A stretch of 20,469 nt of DNA from UBA6544 sp049601975. Its GTDB lineage: Bacteria > Pseudomonadota > Alphaproteobacteria > UBA8366. Numbering within the stretch: position 1 is the stretch's first letter; every line of letters starts with the position of its first letter. The position numbers and the translations under genes were made by a program. The notes beneath the pieces were generated by a model that had not been told where the DNA came from, made no database searches, and saw nothing but the letters and a program-made list of their open reading frames with translations. Location: NCBI GenBank assembly GCA_049601975.1, contig JBMYRC010000070.1:1-20469 (forward strand), given 5' to 3'. Positions 1 to 7,070 of the stretch are shown one piece after another.

Positions 1-456
1 GCAGAAGGGATATCCGATAGTGATCTCGATTTCATCATGGATATTAATCTGACCGAAGCGCTGGTGTGTACCCGCGCGGTCGGACCGCACATGCTGGCGC
101 GCCGCGCCGGGAAGGTCATCAACATTTCCTCTTGGACGGTGCTGCAAGGGGGCGGTGAAATGGTGCTCTATACGACGGCGAAGACCGCCTTGTCCGGATT
201 CACCCGGGCGCAGGCGCTCGAATGGGCACCCTACGGCATTCACGTGAATTGCATCGCGCCGGGTCTGTTTCCCGATGTTGTGACTGGCGGTGAGGAACGC
301 GTGCGTATGTCAGAGGAGCGAGCGAAGCGCGAAGTTCCGTTAGGCCGCACGGGGCAGCTCAAGGAGGTCGGCTATTTGGCGCTCTATTTGGCGTCGAGTG
401 CCTCCGATTATATGACCGGGCAAACCTTGATGCTAGATGGAGGGCTTAGCCTATGA
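1..456 (+). CDS. SDR family oxidoreductase, 3' part (5' end outside window)
   Basis: C-terminal part of a classical short-chain dehydrogenase/reductase, an NAD(P)-dependent cytoplasmic oxidoreductase. The frame is open from base 1, so the true start and the N-terminal TGxxxGxG cofactor motif lie upstream; the ATG at 37 is internal. Visible family landmarks are the D-I-N-L strand around base 40, the catalytic Ser of NISS (about base 127), the Tyr-x3-Lys pair of YTTAK (codons at 169 and 181), the HVNCIAPG motif near 241, and the usual C-terminus with MTGQTLMLDGG. Its stop overlaps the next gene's start in an ATGA arrangement (453-456), indicating translational coupling with a second SDR. The substrate cannot be read from the sequence. 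Confidence is high for the family and low for the reaction. Confidence 0.93.
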   Translation, partial: AEGISDSDLDFIMDINLTEALVCTRAVGPHMLARRAGKVINISSWTVLQGGGEMVLYTTAKTALSGFTRAQALEWAPYGIHVNCIAPGLFPDVVTGGEERVRMSEERAKREVPLGRTGQLKEVGYLALYLASSASDYMTGQTLMLDGGLSL

Positions 457-1241
457 AACGGCTCGCGGGGAAAAACGCGGTGGTAACGGGTGCGGCCTCC
501 GGGGCTGGTCGGGCCACCAGTCTTTTGTTTGCACGAGAGGGAGCCGCCGTTGCCTGTGTCGATATCGATAGGGAGATGGGCGAGGAGACAGTGGAAATGA
601 TCCGAGACGAGGGCGGCGACACCGTCTTCATCGAAACCGACCTCACCGACCCGGCGGCCATTGAAGCGATGGCTAAAACTTGCATGGAGTGGCGAGCGGA
701 AATTCATGTGCTCTACAACAATGCGGGCATCGCCGAACGTGCGGAATTCGAGGACATAACGCTAGAAGATTGGGAACGCCAAATAGCCGTGAACCTCACT
801 GCGCCGTTTCTCTGCAGTCAAAAACTGTTGCCGGCATTGAAGGCAGCGAACGGCGCGTCGATTATCCATCACGGCTCCATCGACGGGGTGTTGGGCAATC
901 CGTCGTTGGTGGCTTACTCCGCATCAAAAGGCGGTCTGCAGCCGTTGACCCATGTAATGGGATATTGGCTGGCACCGGACGGCATTCGCGTGAACTGTAT
1001 CAATTCCGGAGCATTACGAGAAAGCAGTCAGGGCATCCCCGTCCGGCTCACTCAAGACAATCGCTCAGGCGCTCCGATGAGCGATGTTCAGCGGCGTGCC
1101 ACGCCGTTGGGGCGACCCGGTTTCGTCGAAGAGGCGGCCGATGTGGCGCTGTACTTGGCGAGCGACGAATCTAGTTACGTAAGCGGTAGCGTCATCACAC
1201 TCGATGGCGGCCGCACCGGGCTTACTCCCGGCACTTTTTGA
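453..1241 (+). CDS. SDR family NAD(P)-dependent oxidoreductase
   Basis: Complete classical SDR of 262 residues, the usual length. Rossmann motif TGAASGAG lies at residues 12-19. Asp37/Asp39 after the second beta strand (VDID) suggest NAD rather than NADP preference (inference). NNAG is at 89-92, with the catalytic tetrad Asn114, Ser142, Tyr155 and Lys159. The C-terminus carries the standard SGSVITLDGG. The ATG overlaps the stop of the preceding SDR gene (ATGA), and the GST gene follows 11 bases after this stop, so the three genes are almost certainly one transcript. Two adjacent, non-identical SDRs could act on different stereoisomers or successive alcohol oxidations; this is speculation. Substrate unknown. 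Confidence 0.95.
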   Translation: MKRLAGKNAVVTGAASGAGRATSLLFAREGAAVACVDIDREMGEETVEMIRDEGGDTVFIETDLTDPAAIEAMAKTCMEWRAEIHVLYNNAGIAERAEFEDITLEDWERQIAVNLTAPFLCSQKLLPALKAANGASIIHHGSIDGVLGNPSLVAYSASKGGLQPLTHVMGYWLAPDGIRVNCINSGALRESSQGIPVRLTQDNRSGAPMSDVQRRATPLGRPGFVEEAADVALYLASDESSYVSGSVITLDGGRTGLTPGTF

Positions 1242-1252
1242 AAGGTAGTAAG

Positions 1253-1861
1253 ATGAAAATACACCACGCCCCCAATACCCGTTCCGTCCGCGCCGTGTGG
1301 TTGCTGGAGGAATTGGGTATTCCTTATGAATTGGAAATGCACAAACTCGGCGATCCCGCTATGCGGTCGCCCGAGTATCGAAAGGTGCATCCAATGGGGC
1401 GGGTTCCGGCACTGGAAGACGGTGATGTGACGATCTTCGAGAGCGGCGCCATCGTCGAGTATGTTTTGGCGCGTCACGGAGGCGGGCGGATGCGACCTGA
1501 GGTCGATGCACCGGAATTCCCGGCCTATTTGCAATGGCTCCATTACGCGGAAGGCATGATTATGCCGCCGGTCAATATCATCGTTGTGGAAACCATCTTG
1601 CTGCCGCCGGAACGCCGCAATGATACCAACGTCGCACGGGCGACTAAGTTGTTGGGACAGATGCTGAGCGCGGTCGACGCGCATATGGAGGGCCGCGAGT
1701 ATCTCGCTGGTGAATTCTCGGGTGCTGACATCATGACCGGCCATGCATGCACGGTCTCACGGCGGTTGGGAGCGGACGTTTCCGACAAGTCGAATGTCGA
1801 AGCCTACATCGAACGCTGCAACGCGCGTCCCGCCATGCAAAAGGCTTGGTCGGTAACCTAG
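1253..1861 (+). CDS. glutathione S-transferase family protein
   Basis: Soluble GST-fold protein of 202 residues that would use glutathione to conjugate, isomerise or reductively cleave a small electrophile. The N-terminal thioredoxin-like domain (about 1-78) has the RSVRAVWLLEELGIPYE signature with Ser11 at the usual activating position, the cis-proline at Val51-Pro52, and the glutathione-binding Glu63-Ser64 pair. The all-helical C-terminal domain (about 88-200) contains the N-capping box FSGADI (Ser156...Asp159). The ATG at 1253 is chosen because AAAGG at 1241-1245 sits about 7 bases upstream and the protein then begins as the family does; an in-frame TTG at 1238 is less likely. It is the last gene of the SDR-SDR-GST unit and its stop lies 3 bases from the stop of the convergent dioxygenase gene. 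It lacks the SxCxYRV-type start of maleylpyruvate isomerases. Confidence 0.93.
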   Translation: MKIHHAPNTRSVRAVWLLEELGIPYELEMHKLGDPAMRSPEYRKVHPMGRVPALEDGDVTIFESGAIVEYVLARHGGGRMRPEVDAPEFPAYLQWLHYAEGMIMPPVNIIVVETILLPPERRNDTNVARATKLLGQMLSAVDAHMEGREYLAGEFSGADIMTGHACTVSRRLGADVSDKSNVEAYIERCNARPAMQKAWSVT

Positions 1862-1864
1862 AGC

Positions 1865-2734
1865 CTAAGCAGCGATTACCGGACCGTCGCCGACGACGGT
1901 GGTGCGATGCATCACGCGCCGCGTGCCCAAATCATAGGGTGTCACACGGTGCATGGTGCAGCGGTTGTCCCACATGACGATGTCGTGCGGTGTCCATTTG
2001 TGGATATAGACGAACTCCGGGCGTTCAGCGAATTCCGTTAGCTCGGCAATAAGCTCAAGCGATTCGGGTGTCGCCATACCTTCGACGGCTTCGTTGTAAA
2101 TCGGGCTTATATAGAGCGAGACCCGACCGGTCACCGGATGTCGCCGGGAGAGTGGTTGCCAGACAGGTGGCATCGAAGCCCGTTCCGCATCGGTTAAGGG
2201 TTTGATTGGTGCTAGTTTCGTCAGGTGTTCGAAGTCGTGGCACATCTTCCGGCCATCGACTTTCTGTCGGAGCCGGTCCGGGAGCGCTTCGTAGACCCGG
2301 TACATATTACTGAAGCAGGTCTCTCCACCGTCGTCTGTGATCTCGATGCCGTGCAAGATGGAGCCCATGGACGGTGTGGCGCGGTAACTGCTGTCTGTGT
2401 GCCATCGTTGGGCGAGAGAGATTTGCGCGACCGTCGGATGATCAGGCTGCATGAGCGCGCCCGTATCGTCGACATTCGATACCCGGAAGATTTCCGGCGC
2501 ATGCGCGGATTTAATAATCTTCTGATGGTGGCGCTCCAAATCACCGAACATCCTCGCAAATTCGATATGTTGATCGTCACTGATAGCTTGGTTGGGTAAA
2601 ACGATAACGAGATGTTCCATCCATGCGGCATGGACAGCTGAAAATGTTTCCTCGGACAGGTCACGCGTGAGATCGAGACTCGTTACCTTCGCGCCCAATG
2701 CCGGATGCAACGGTTCTACGTGAATGTCGGTCAT
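1865..2734 (-). CDS. TauD/TfdA family Fe(II)/2-oxoglutarate-dependent dioxygenase
   Basis: Cytoplasmic non-haem iron oxygenase of 289 residues that would couple 2-oxoglutarate decarboxylation to hydroxylation of a substrate. The iron ligands appear as His112 and Asp114 in WHTDSSY and His262 in NRCTMHRVTPYD. Arg277 in RRVMHRTTV is the probable 2-oxoglutarate carboxylate anchor, and Thr139 in GGETCF fits the family pattern. The start at 2734 is preferred over an in-frame ATG at 2770. It has AGAGGAA about 9 bases upstream, gives the typical MTDIHVEPLHPALGAKV beginning, and leaves a 4-base gap to the upstream cupin gene. It is the third gene of the GGT-like/bicupin/dioxygenase operon. Known relatives act on taurine, sulfonates, phenoxyacetates and others, so the substrate is open. 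Confidence 0.94.
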   Translation of the reverse strand: MTDIHVEPLHPALGAKVTSLDLTRDLSEETFSAVHAAWMEHLVIVLPNQAISDDQHIEFARMFGDLERHHQKIIKSAHAPEIFRVSNVDDTGALMQPDHPTVAQISLAQRWHTDSSYRATPSMGSILHGIEITDDGGETCFSNMYRVYEALPDRLRQKVDGRKMCHDFEHLTKLAPIKPLTDAERASMPPVWQPLSRRHPVTGRVSLYISPIYNEAVEGMATPESLELIAELTEFAERPEFVYIHKWTPHDIVMWDNRCTMHRVTPYDLGTRRVMHRTTVVGDGPVIAA

Positions 2735-2738
2735 TCTC

Positions 2739-3689
2739 TCATTCCTCTGCGAACTCGAACCCCATGGCACGCGTATGGTAATAGAGGCCGCCGTCCTGGA
2801 CGATCAGGAACATGGCGCGGCTATTGCCACTATTGTGATGCGAATGGAACGAAACCGCAGGCGTAATCGTCGTTGCCCACGGTGACCAATCCTTGCGTTT
2901 GCCGTCGACCATCGAATAGCAACCTTCTCCACTCACGACTAAGGAGACGGCAACAGAATTATGCCGGTGCGGCCGTTGAACTGCACCGCCGGGCAATGAG
3001 TTCATGGCGAGCGTCAATGTCGGCAAGACGTTGCGGTTGGCTTCCTGTTGCTCGGAAGACAACACGATGGCGTAACCCGGAAGTTCATTTTCTTCCGCAT
3101 GTTCGTAGAGATAATCGATCTGTCCTTTGATATCCTCCGCCGTGAAATGCACGACCTCAGTCGGCGCGTCGCCTCGGGCAGGGGGCTGCAATCCCTCGAA
3201 GGCGACTTGGGGTTCGTTGCTCACGACCCATAGCACCGCATCTTCGTCGCCCGCTTGATGGTTTTGCACGGTGCCGCCGGGAAACAGCATGATGTCTCCG
3301 GGCTTCCAAGTGATCTCTTCGCCATTGCACTCCGTCACGCCGTCGCCCTGGATTACATAGGCGATGATACCACTGGCCCGCGGTTCCATTGTGAGGCTTT
3401 CCTCGGCCCGGATGCGGGCATAGCTCGCCAGTACCAACGGCGAGGTCGCCGGGAAGGCGAATTCAAGTTGCTCGGAGATATCGCAGTCGATGACGCCGGT
3501 ATCCGTTTCCGGGTTCAACGCCGTGGCAGGCTCGTCAACGAACGCCATGTCGGGAACTTCCGGCAGTTTGACGTCGAAGGCATTGCCGGAGTTAAAGAAC
3601 CGAGCGCGGCTCTGCGCCGCCGTTTCCGGTGCGGCCGGATGCTGCGCCGGCATTTCCGAGACGCGAGGTGTGTGGGCGGTGTCAGACAT
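2739..3689 (-). CDS. gentisate 1,2-dioxygenase-like bicupin protein
   Basis: Protein of 316 residues with two cupin domains, most like the gentisate/salicylate/1-hydroxy-2-naphthoate ring-cleavage dioxygenase group. Cupin 1 (about 85-160) ends in PGDIMLFPGG but has MEPRASG where an HxH motif would be expected, leaving only His144 as a possible ligand. Cupin 2 (about 225-300) has the metal-type motif PHRHN (His241, His243), a GEG turn at 254-256, and FHSHHN (His282-His285), which resembles the third-ligand motif of gentisate dioxygenases. A GAGGAG Shine-Dalgarno lies just upstream of the ATG. It is the middle gene of the minus-strand operon, 48 bases after the GGT-like gene and 4 bases before the TauD-type gene. 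A ring-cleaving role is plausible but not shown; a non-enzymatic or other cupin function remains possible. Confidence 0.85.
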   Translation of the reverse strand: MSDTAHTPRVSEMPAQHPAAPETAAQSRARFFNSGNAFDVKLPEVPDMAFVDEPATALNPETDTGVIDCDISEQLEFAFPATSPLVLASYARIRAEESLTMEPRASGIIAYVIQGDGVTECNGEEITWKPGDIMLFPGGTVQNHQAGDEDAVLWVVSNEPQVAFEGLQPPARGDAPTEVVHFTAEDIKGQIDYLYEHAEENELPGYAIVLSSEQQEANRNVLPTLTLAMNSLPGGAVQRPHRHNSVAVSLVVSGEGCYSMVDGKRKDWSPWATTITPAVSFHSHHNSGNSRAMFLIVQDGGLYYHTRAMGFEFAEE

Positions 3690-3737
3690 ATTGGTCTCCT
3701 CACAACATGAATAGAAATAGATAGGTTGATCCGGCGG

Positions 3738-5348
3738 TTAGACCGCCATTGCCATACCGTCGGTCGCGGGGTCAGCACCGCCGTCCCATTTGCCGTCGAC
3801 AATGCGGATCGCGTGAACCCAGGCAAAAGTGTAGCTGACCGGATGGCGTACCACCGGATAGCCCTGCGCCCTGAGGTCTCGTTCGGCGGAGCGCAAGATA
3901 CGGTTTGAAATTTCAATGTTGTTGGAGGTGGCCGCAATTCGTGGGGCCGACACCGCTTCTTGAGCGTTCATATCGAAATCCAGCACGTTGAGCATGACCT
4001 GCAGATTGCCCATCGTGATATAGGTCGCCCCTGGTGCGCCCAGCACGAGAAATGGCTTGTCGTCTTTGAAAACGATTGTCGGAGAGACGGCGGTGAAGCG
4101 TGCCTTACCAGGGGCTAACGATCCGGAGCGACCGGGGCGGGGGTCGAATACCGTCATCGCGCCGTTATACATAAAGCCAAGCCCGTCGGTGACGACGCCT
4201 GACGGCTGACCAAGTGTGTGGGTCATAGTCACGCAATTGCCGTGCTCGTCTGTAACGGTGACTTGCGTCGTGTTTTTACTTTCTTGGCCGCCGTTATTGA
4301 GGCGGGCGACGTCGGCCTTCTCACCGCGCTTGATCTTCTCTGCCATGCGCGCGGCATATTCCTTCGACGTCAGTTCATCCATTGGAACGTCGTAGAAGCG
4401 CGGGTCACCGACCCTGGTGTCCTTGTCGATGGTGGCGATCTTCATCGCCTCCGCGACCACACGGATATATTCGGGCGAGTTATGCCCGATGGTCCGGAGG
4501 TCGAAATTCTCGAGAATGTTCAGCATCTCGATCAGTATAATGCCGCCGCCGGGTGGATGATTGGTTGAGAAGCGATATCCCCGGTACTCACCCCAGAGTG
4601 GCTCGTTTTCTTCTGGTGCGCAATTCGCGAGATCTTCGTGAGAGATAAGGCCGCCATTGGCTTTCATGTCGGCGACGATCTTGTCGGCAATTTCGCCTTG
4701 ATAAAAATCTTCGATCCCATGTTCCGCAATCCGCCGCATTGTCCGACCCATATCCCGATTGCGTAGGATATCACCGACGCCGAGGACCGTGCCGTCCTTG
4801 CGGCAGTAAATTTTTCGCGTCGCCGGTAACTTGTTCACCATGGAAATGTTGGCGTCACGGCCAGCGATCGGTGGCATGTTCCAAAACGCGCTCATATGCG
4901 GGCGGATCATGACGCCGTCCTCGCAATACGCGATGGCCGGTTGGATCAGCTCCGCGATTGATTTGGTGCCATAGCGCGACAGCACCTCGCCGAAGGTTGC
5001 CAGAGTGCGCGGCGTGGTGATGGCACCGTATCCGAATTCGTTAACGCGGCCTTTCAGAATGAAACCCCATCCGTCGAGCGCCTCATGTTCGATCAGGTGC
5101 TCCCACATATCCGCCTTGGTCGCGAGGGGCGAGCGGCCATGAAAGTCGAATGTGGTGTGAACGCCTAGCGACGGTAGATAGAGCTGAATATTGCCGAATC
5201 CGGCGATGCCGCACATCTGCGGATCGACCGCTGTCTGCACCAGCGCGCAGGCAATGGCAGCGTCGACGGCGTTACCACCAGCTTTAAAGACCTCGATACC
5301 CGCTTCGACGGATTCCGGTTGCGGGGCGGAAATCATTCCATGGGTCAT
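3738..5348 (-). CDS. gamma-glutamyltransferase-fold Ntn hydrolase (divergent)
   Basis: Complete 536-residue member of the gamma-glutamyltranspeptidase/cephalosporin acylase family, which self-cleaves before a catalytic Thr and hydrolyses amide bonds. The N-terminus (GIEVFKAGGNAVDAAIA, 17-33) and the processing site at Asn359-Thr360-Thr361 followed by VTVTDEHGN are conserved, so Thr360 should become the nucleophile of the small subunit. No signal peptide is visible, suggesting a cytoplasmic enzyme, whereas classical bacterial Ggt is periplasmic. By eye alignment with E. coli Ggt, the gamma-glutamyl pocket is largely changed: Arg114 is His70, Asn411 is Gly380, Gln430 is Ala397, Asp433 is Val400, Ser462-Ser463 are Thr419-Ala420. 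The true acyl group may therefore not be gamma-glutamyl. It is the first gene of the operon with bicupin and TauD enzymes. The Shine-Dalgarno is weak (CAGGGA). Confidence 0.92.
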   Translation of the reverse strand: MTHGMISAPQPESVEAGIEVFKAGGNAVDAAIACALVQTAVDPQMCGIAGFGNIQLYLPSLGVHTTFDFHGRSPLATKADMWEHLIEHEALDGWGFILKGRVNEFGYGAITTPRTLATFGEVLSRYGTKSIAELIQPAIAYCEDGVMIRPHMSAFWNMPPIAGRDANISMVNKLPATRKIYCRKDGTVLGVGDILRNRDMGRTMRRIAEHGIEDFYQGEIADKIVADMKANGGLISHEDLANCAPEENEPLWGEYRGYRFSTNHPPGGGIILIEMLNILENFDLRTIGHNSPEYIRVVAEAMKIATIDKDTRVGDPRFYDVPMDELTSKEYAARMAEKIKRGEKADVARLNNGGQESKNTTQVTVTDEHGNCVTMTHTLGQPSGVVTDGLGFMYNGAMTVFDPRPGRSGSLAPGKARFTAVSPTIVFKDDKPFLVLGAPGATYITMGNLQVMLNVLDFDMNAQEAVSAPRIAATSNNIEISNRILRSAERDLRAQGYPVVRHPVSYTFAWVHAIRIVDGKWDGGADPATDGMAMAV

Positions 5349-5470
5349 ATGTGCGATTTTCCCTGCGGTAATGGCGAATAACGGTCAGGGGCATATTTAC
5401 CTTTCGAACGGGTGATTTCCAAAAGATAATGCAGCTCGTTAATCCTCCGGAATTGTTTTGGATAATTTGT
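5349..5470. promoter_or_regulatory. divergent promoter region between GGT-like operon and amidotransferase cassette
   Basis: A 122-base gap between divergent operons. Plus-strand candidate: TTCGAA (5403-5408), 16-base spacer, GATAAT (5425-5430), about 40 bases before the amidotransferase ATG. Minus-strand candidate: TTGGAA (complement of 5417-5422), 17-base spacer, TAAATA (complement of 5394-5399), about 45 bases before the GGT-like ATG. The two candidates overlap face to face, which would make transcription of the two operons competitive. The matches to sigma-70 consensus are partial, so this is a position-based inference. Confidence 0.35.
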
Positions 5471-6370
5471 ATGTGCGGCATCGTTGGCCTCTATCTTAAG
5501 AACCCTGAAATTCGAGATCAGCTCGGTGCCTATTTTTCACCTATGCTGGAACAAATGTCGGACCGTGGTCCCGACAGCGCTGGTGTCGCCATCTATCGGG
5601 ACGATGTGTCTCAATCCGCCAAAGTAACGTTGTACGATCCCGATCCCAATTTTAATTGGACGGAGGTCGCTGCCGAGTCTACCCGCGATCTAGGCGTCGA
5701 GATCTCGGCAGCGTGCATATCAAGCCACGCGATTTTGAGCGGCGAGATTGAGTCCGCCATCTTGCGTCGTTGGGTAGAGGAGAAAAGGCCGAGCATTCGA
5801 GTTATGAGTTCGGGCAATAATCTCGAAATTTATAAAGAGGTTGGTCTGCCGTCCGATGTTTTGACCCGTTTTGGTATCCCACAGGTCAGGGGTAGCCATG
5901 CGATTGGCCACACCCGAATGGCGACGGAAAGTGCCGTCACGACGGAAGGAGCGCATCCCTTCAATACCGGCGACGATTTATGCCTTGTTCATAATGGTTC
6001 GCTTTCCAATCACCATCGGTTGCGGGATTGGTTGCGGGAGCATGCAGATTTTAAATTCCAGACGGAGAACGATAGCGAAGTCGCTGCCGCCTATCTGACT
6101 TGGCGCCTAGGGCAGGGGGCGACGATAGCGGAAGCGTTGGAGGCGGCGCTGCTCGACCTTGATGGTTTCTATACGTTTGCTATCGGCACGCGCGATGGTT
6201 TTTCGGTGTTGCGAGACCCGATTGCCTGCAAACCTGCCGTGATGGCGGAAACAGAAAACTGGGTGGCAATGGCGTCTGAGTTTCGGGCTCTTGCGCAATT
6301 GCCGGGTGTTGATGAGGCGCGTGTTTGGGAGCCCGAACCGTCGACTGTCTATAGCTGGGGGCAAGCCTAA
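5471..6370 (+). CDS. class II glutamine amidotransferase subunit (GlxB/MgsA-like)
   Basis: Protein of 299 residues corresponding to the amidotransferase domain of glutamate synthase as a separate subunit. It would release ammonia or an amine from a glutamine-type amide for the FMN subunit encoded two genes downstream. The start at 5471 is set by chemistry: it gives MCGIVGLY, placing Cys2 as the N-terminal nucleophile after Met removal. An upstream in-frame ATG at 5429 would bury that Cys. Other active-site motifs are SDRGPDSAG (30-38), GHTRMAT (146-152, Arg149), HNGSLSN (174-180, oxyanion Asn175-Gly176) and Asp201 in TENDSE. About 100 residues separate the first two motifs, more than in a minimal Ntn amidotransferase. 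It is followed 4 bases later by the GXGXG gene. The Shine-Dalgarno is weak (GGA 8 bases upstream). Confidence 0.93.
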   Translation: MCGIVGLYLKNPEIRDQLGAYFSPMLEQMSDRGPDSAGVAIYRDDVSQSAKVTLYDPDPNFNWTEVAAESTRDLGVEISAACISSHAILSGEIESAILRRWVEEKRPSIRVMSSGNNLEIYKEVGLPSDVLTRFGIPQVRGSHAIGHTRMATESAVTTEGAHPFNTGDDLCLVHNGSLSNHHRLRDWLREHADFKFQTENDSEVAAAYLTWRLGQGATIAEALEAALLDLDGFYTFAIGTRDGFSVLRDPIACKPAVMAETENWVAMASEFRALAQLPGVDEARVWEPEPSTVYSWGQA

Positions 6371-6374
6371 GACG

Positions 6375-7058
6375 ATGGAAATTATAGATCTAAATTTGGT
6401 CCCAGTGCGGGAGCTGAATCAGCGCCTGCAAATTCGGGACGGTGTCGTAAACGAACAAGAATTCCAGGTCCTACATCCAGGTGGTCGTCATGCTCTCTCG
6501 GTTGGTCTCACTCATCCCATCGACGTCACAATCGAGGGACACACCGGGTATTACTGCGGCGGCATGAATCAGGAAGCGAAGATCACCGTGAACGGGAATG
6601 TCGGCACCGGTGTCGCCGAAAATATGATGTCCGGGTGCGTGCACGTGAAGGGCGATGCGAGCCAATCGGCCGGCGCGACCGCACATGGCGGCTTGCTGAT
6701 GATTGAAGGCGATGCCAGTGCCCGCTGCGCGATCTCTTTGAAGGGCGGCGATGTTGTGGTCTGTGGCTCAGTTGGTCACATGGCGGCATTCATGGCGCAA
6801 GCGGGCCGGTTGGTCGTGTTGGGAGATGTCGGCGACGACTTGGGCGATTCTCTCTATGAAGCGGATATCTATGTCGGCGGAACCGTCGCCAGTCTCGGTG
6901 CGGATTGTGAAGAGAAAGAGATGACTTCCGATTGCCGGAGAGAGCTCGAGAAGCTTTTGGCGGAAGCGGGTGTGACGGCTGACGTTACCAAGTTTCGGCG
7001 CTACGGATCGGCCAAAAAACTCTACCATTTTAACATCGACAATGCCGGCGACTACTAG
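6375..7058 (+). CDS. GXGXG domain subunit of a glutamate-synthase-like enzyme (GlxC/MgsB-like)
   Basis: Protein of 227 residues consisting almost entirely of the right-handed beta-helix found at the C-terminus of glutamate synthase large subunits. The repeating Gly-rich turns run from about residue 55 to 170 (for example GNVGTGVAENMMSG, SAGATAHGG, GSVGHMAAF, GDVGDDLGDSLYEADIYVGG). In the family this domain is structural and holds the amidotransferase and FMN domains together. The ATG at 6375 is chosen over one at 6291, which would overlap the amidotransferase gene and add a tail lacking family similarity; the 4-base gap is typical of this cassette. A short charged helical tail (about 185-227) follows the beta-helix. 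The next gene starts 12 bases after the stop. Confidence 0.93.
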   Translation: MEIIDLNLVPVRELNQRLQIRDGVVNEQEFQVLHPGGRHALSVGLTHPIDVTIEGHTGYYCGGMNQEAKITVNGNVGTGVAENMMSGCVHVKGDASQSAGATAHGGLLMIEGDASARCAISLKGGDVVVCGSVGHMAAFMAQAGRLVVLGDVGDDLGDSLYEADIYVGGTVASLGADCEEKEMTSDCRRELEKLLAEAGVTADVTKFRRYGSAKKLYHFNIDNAGDY

Positions 7059-7070
7059 GCGGAGAATGTG

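Noticed and set aside
1175..1744. Long minus-strand frame opposite the second SDR and GST genes
   Set aside because: Antisense to well-supported genes, with Arg/His-rich low-quality translation and no domain; a shadow frame.
2735..2770. Upstream ATG at 2770 for the TauD-type dioxygenase
   Set aside because: It would overlap the bicupin gene by 32 bases and add residues not typical of the family; 2734 has a good Shine-Dalgarno.
2739..3689. Naming the bicupin gentisate 1,2-dioxygenase and the nearby GST maleylpyruvate isomerase
   Set aside because: The metal motif is in the wrong cupin, the GST lacks the isomerase start motif, and no fumarylpyruvate hydrolase is present.
5349..5470. ATG at 5429 as start of the amidotransferase
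   Set aside because: It would place 14 residues before Met-Cys and prevent the N-terminal Cys nucleophile needed by this enzyme class.
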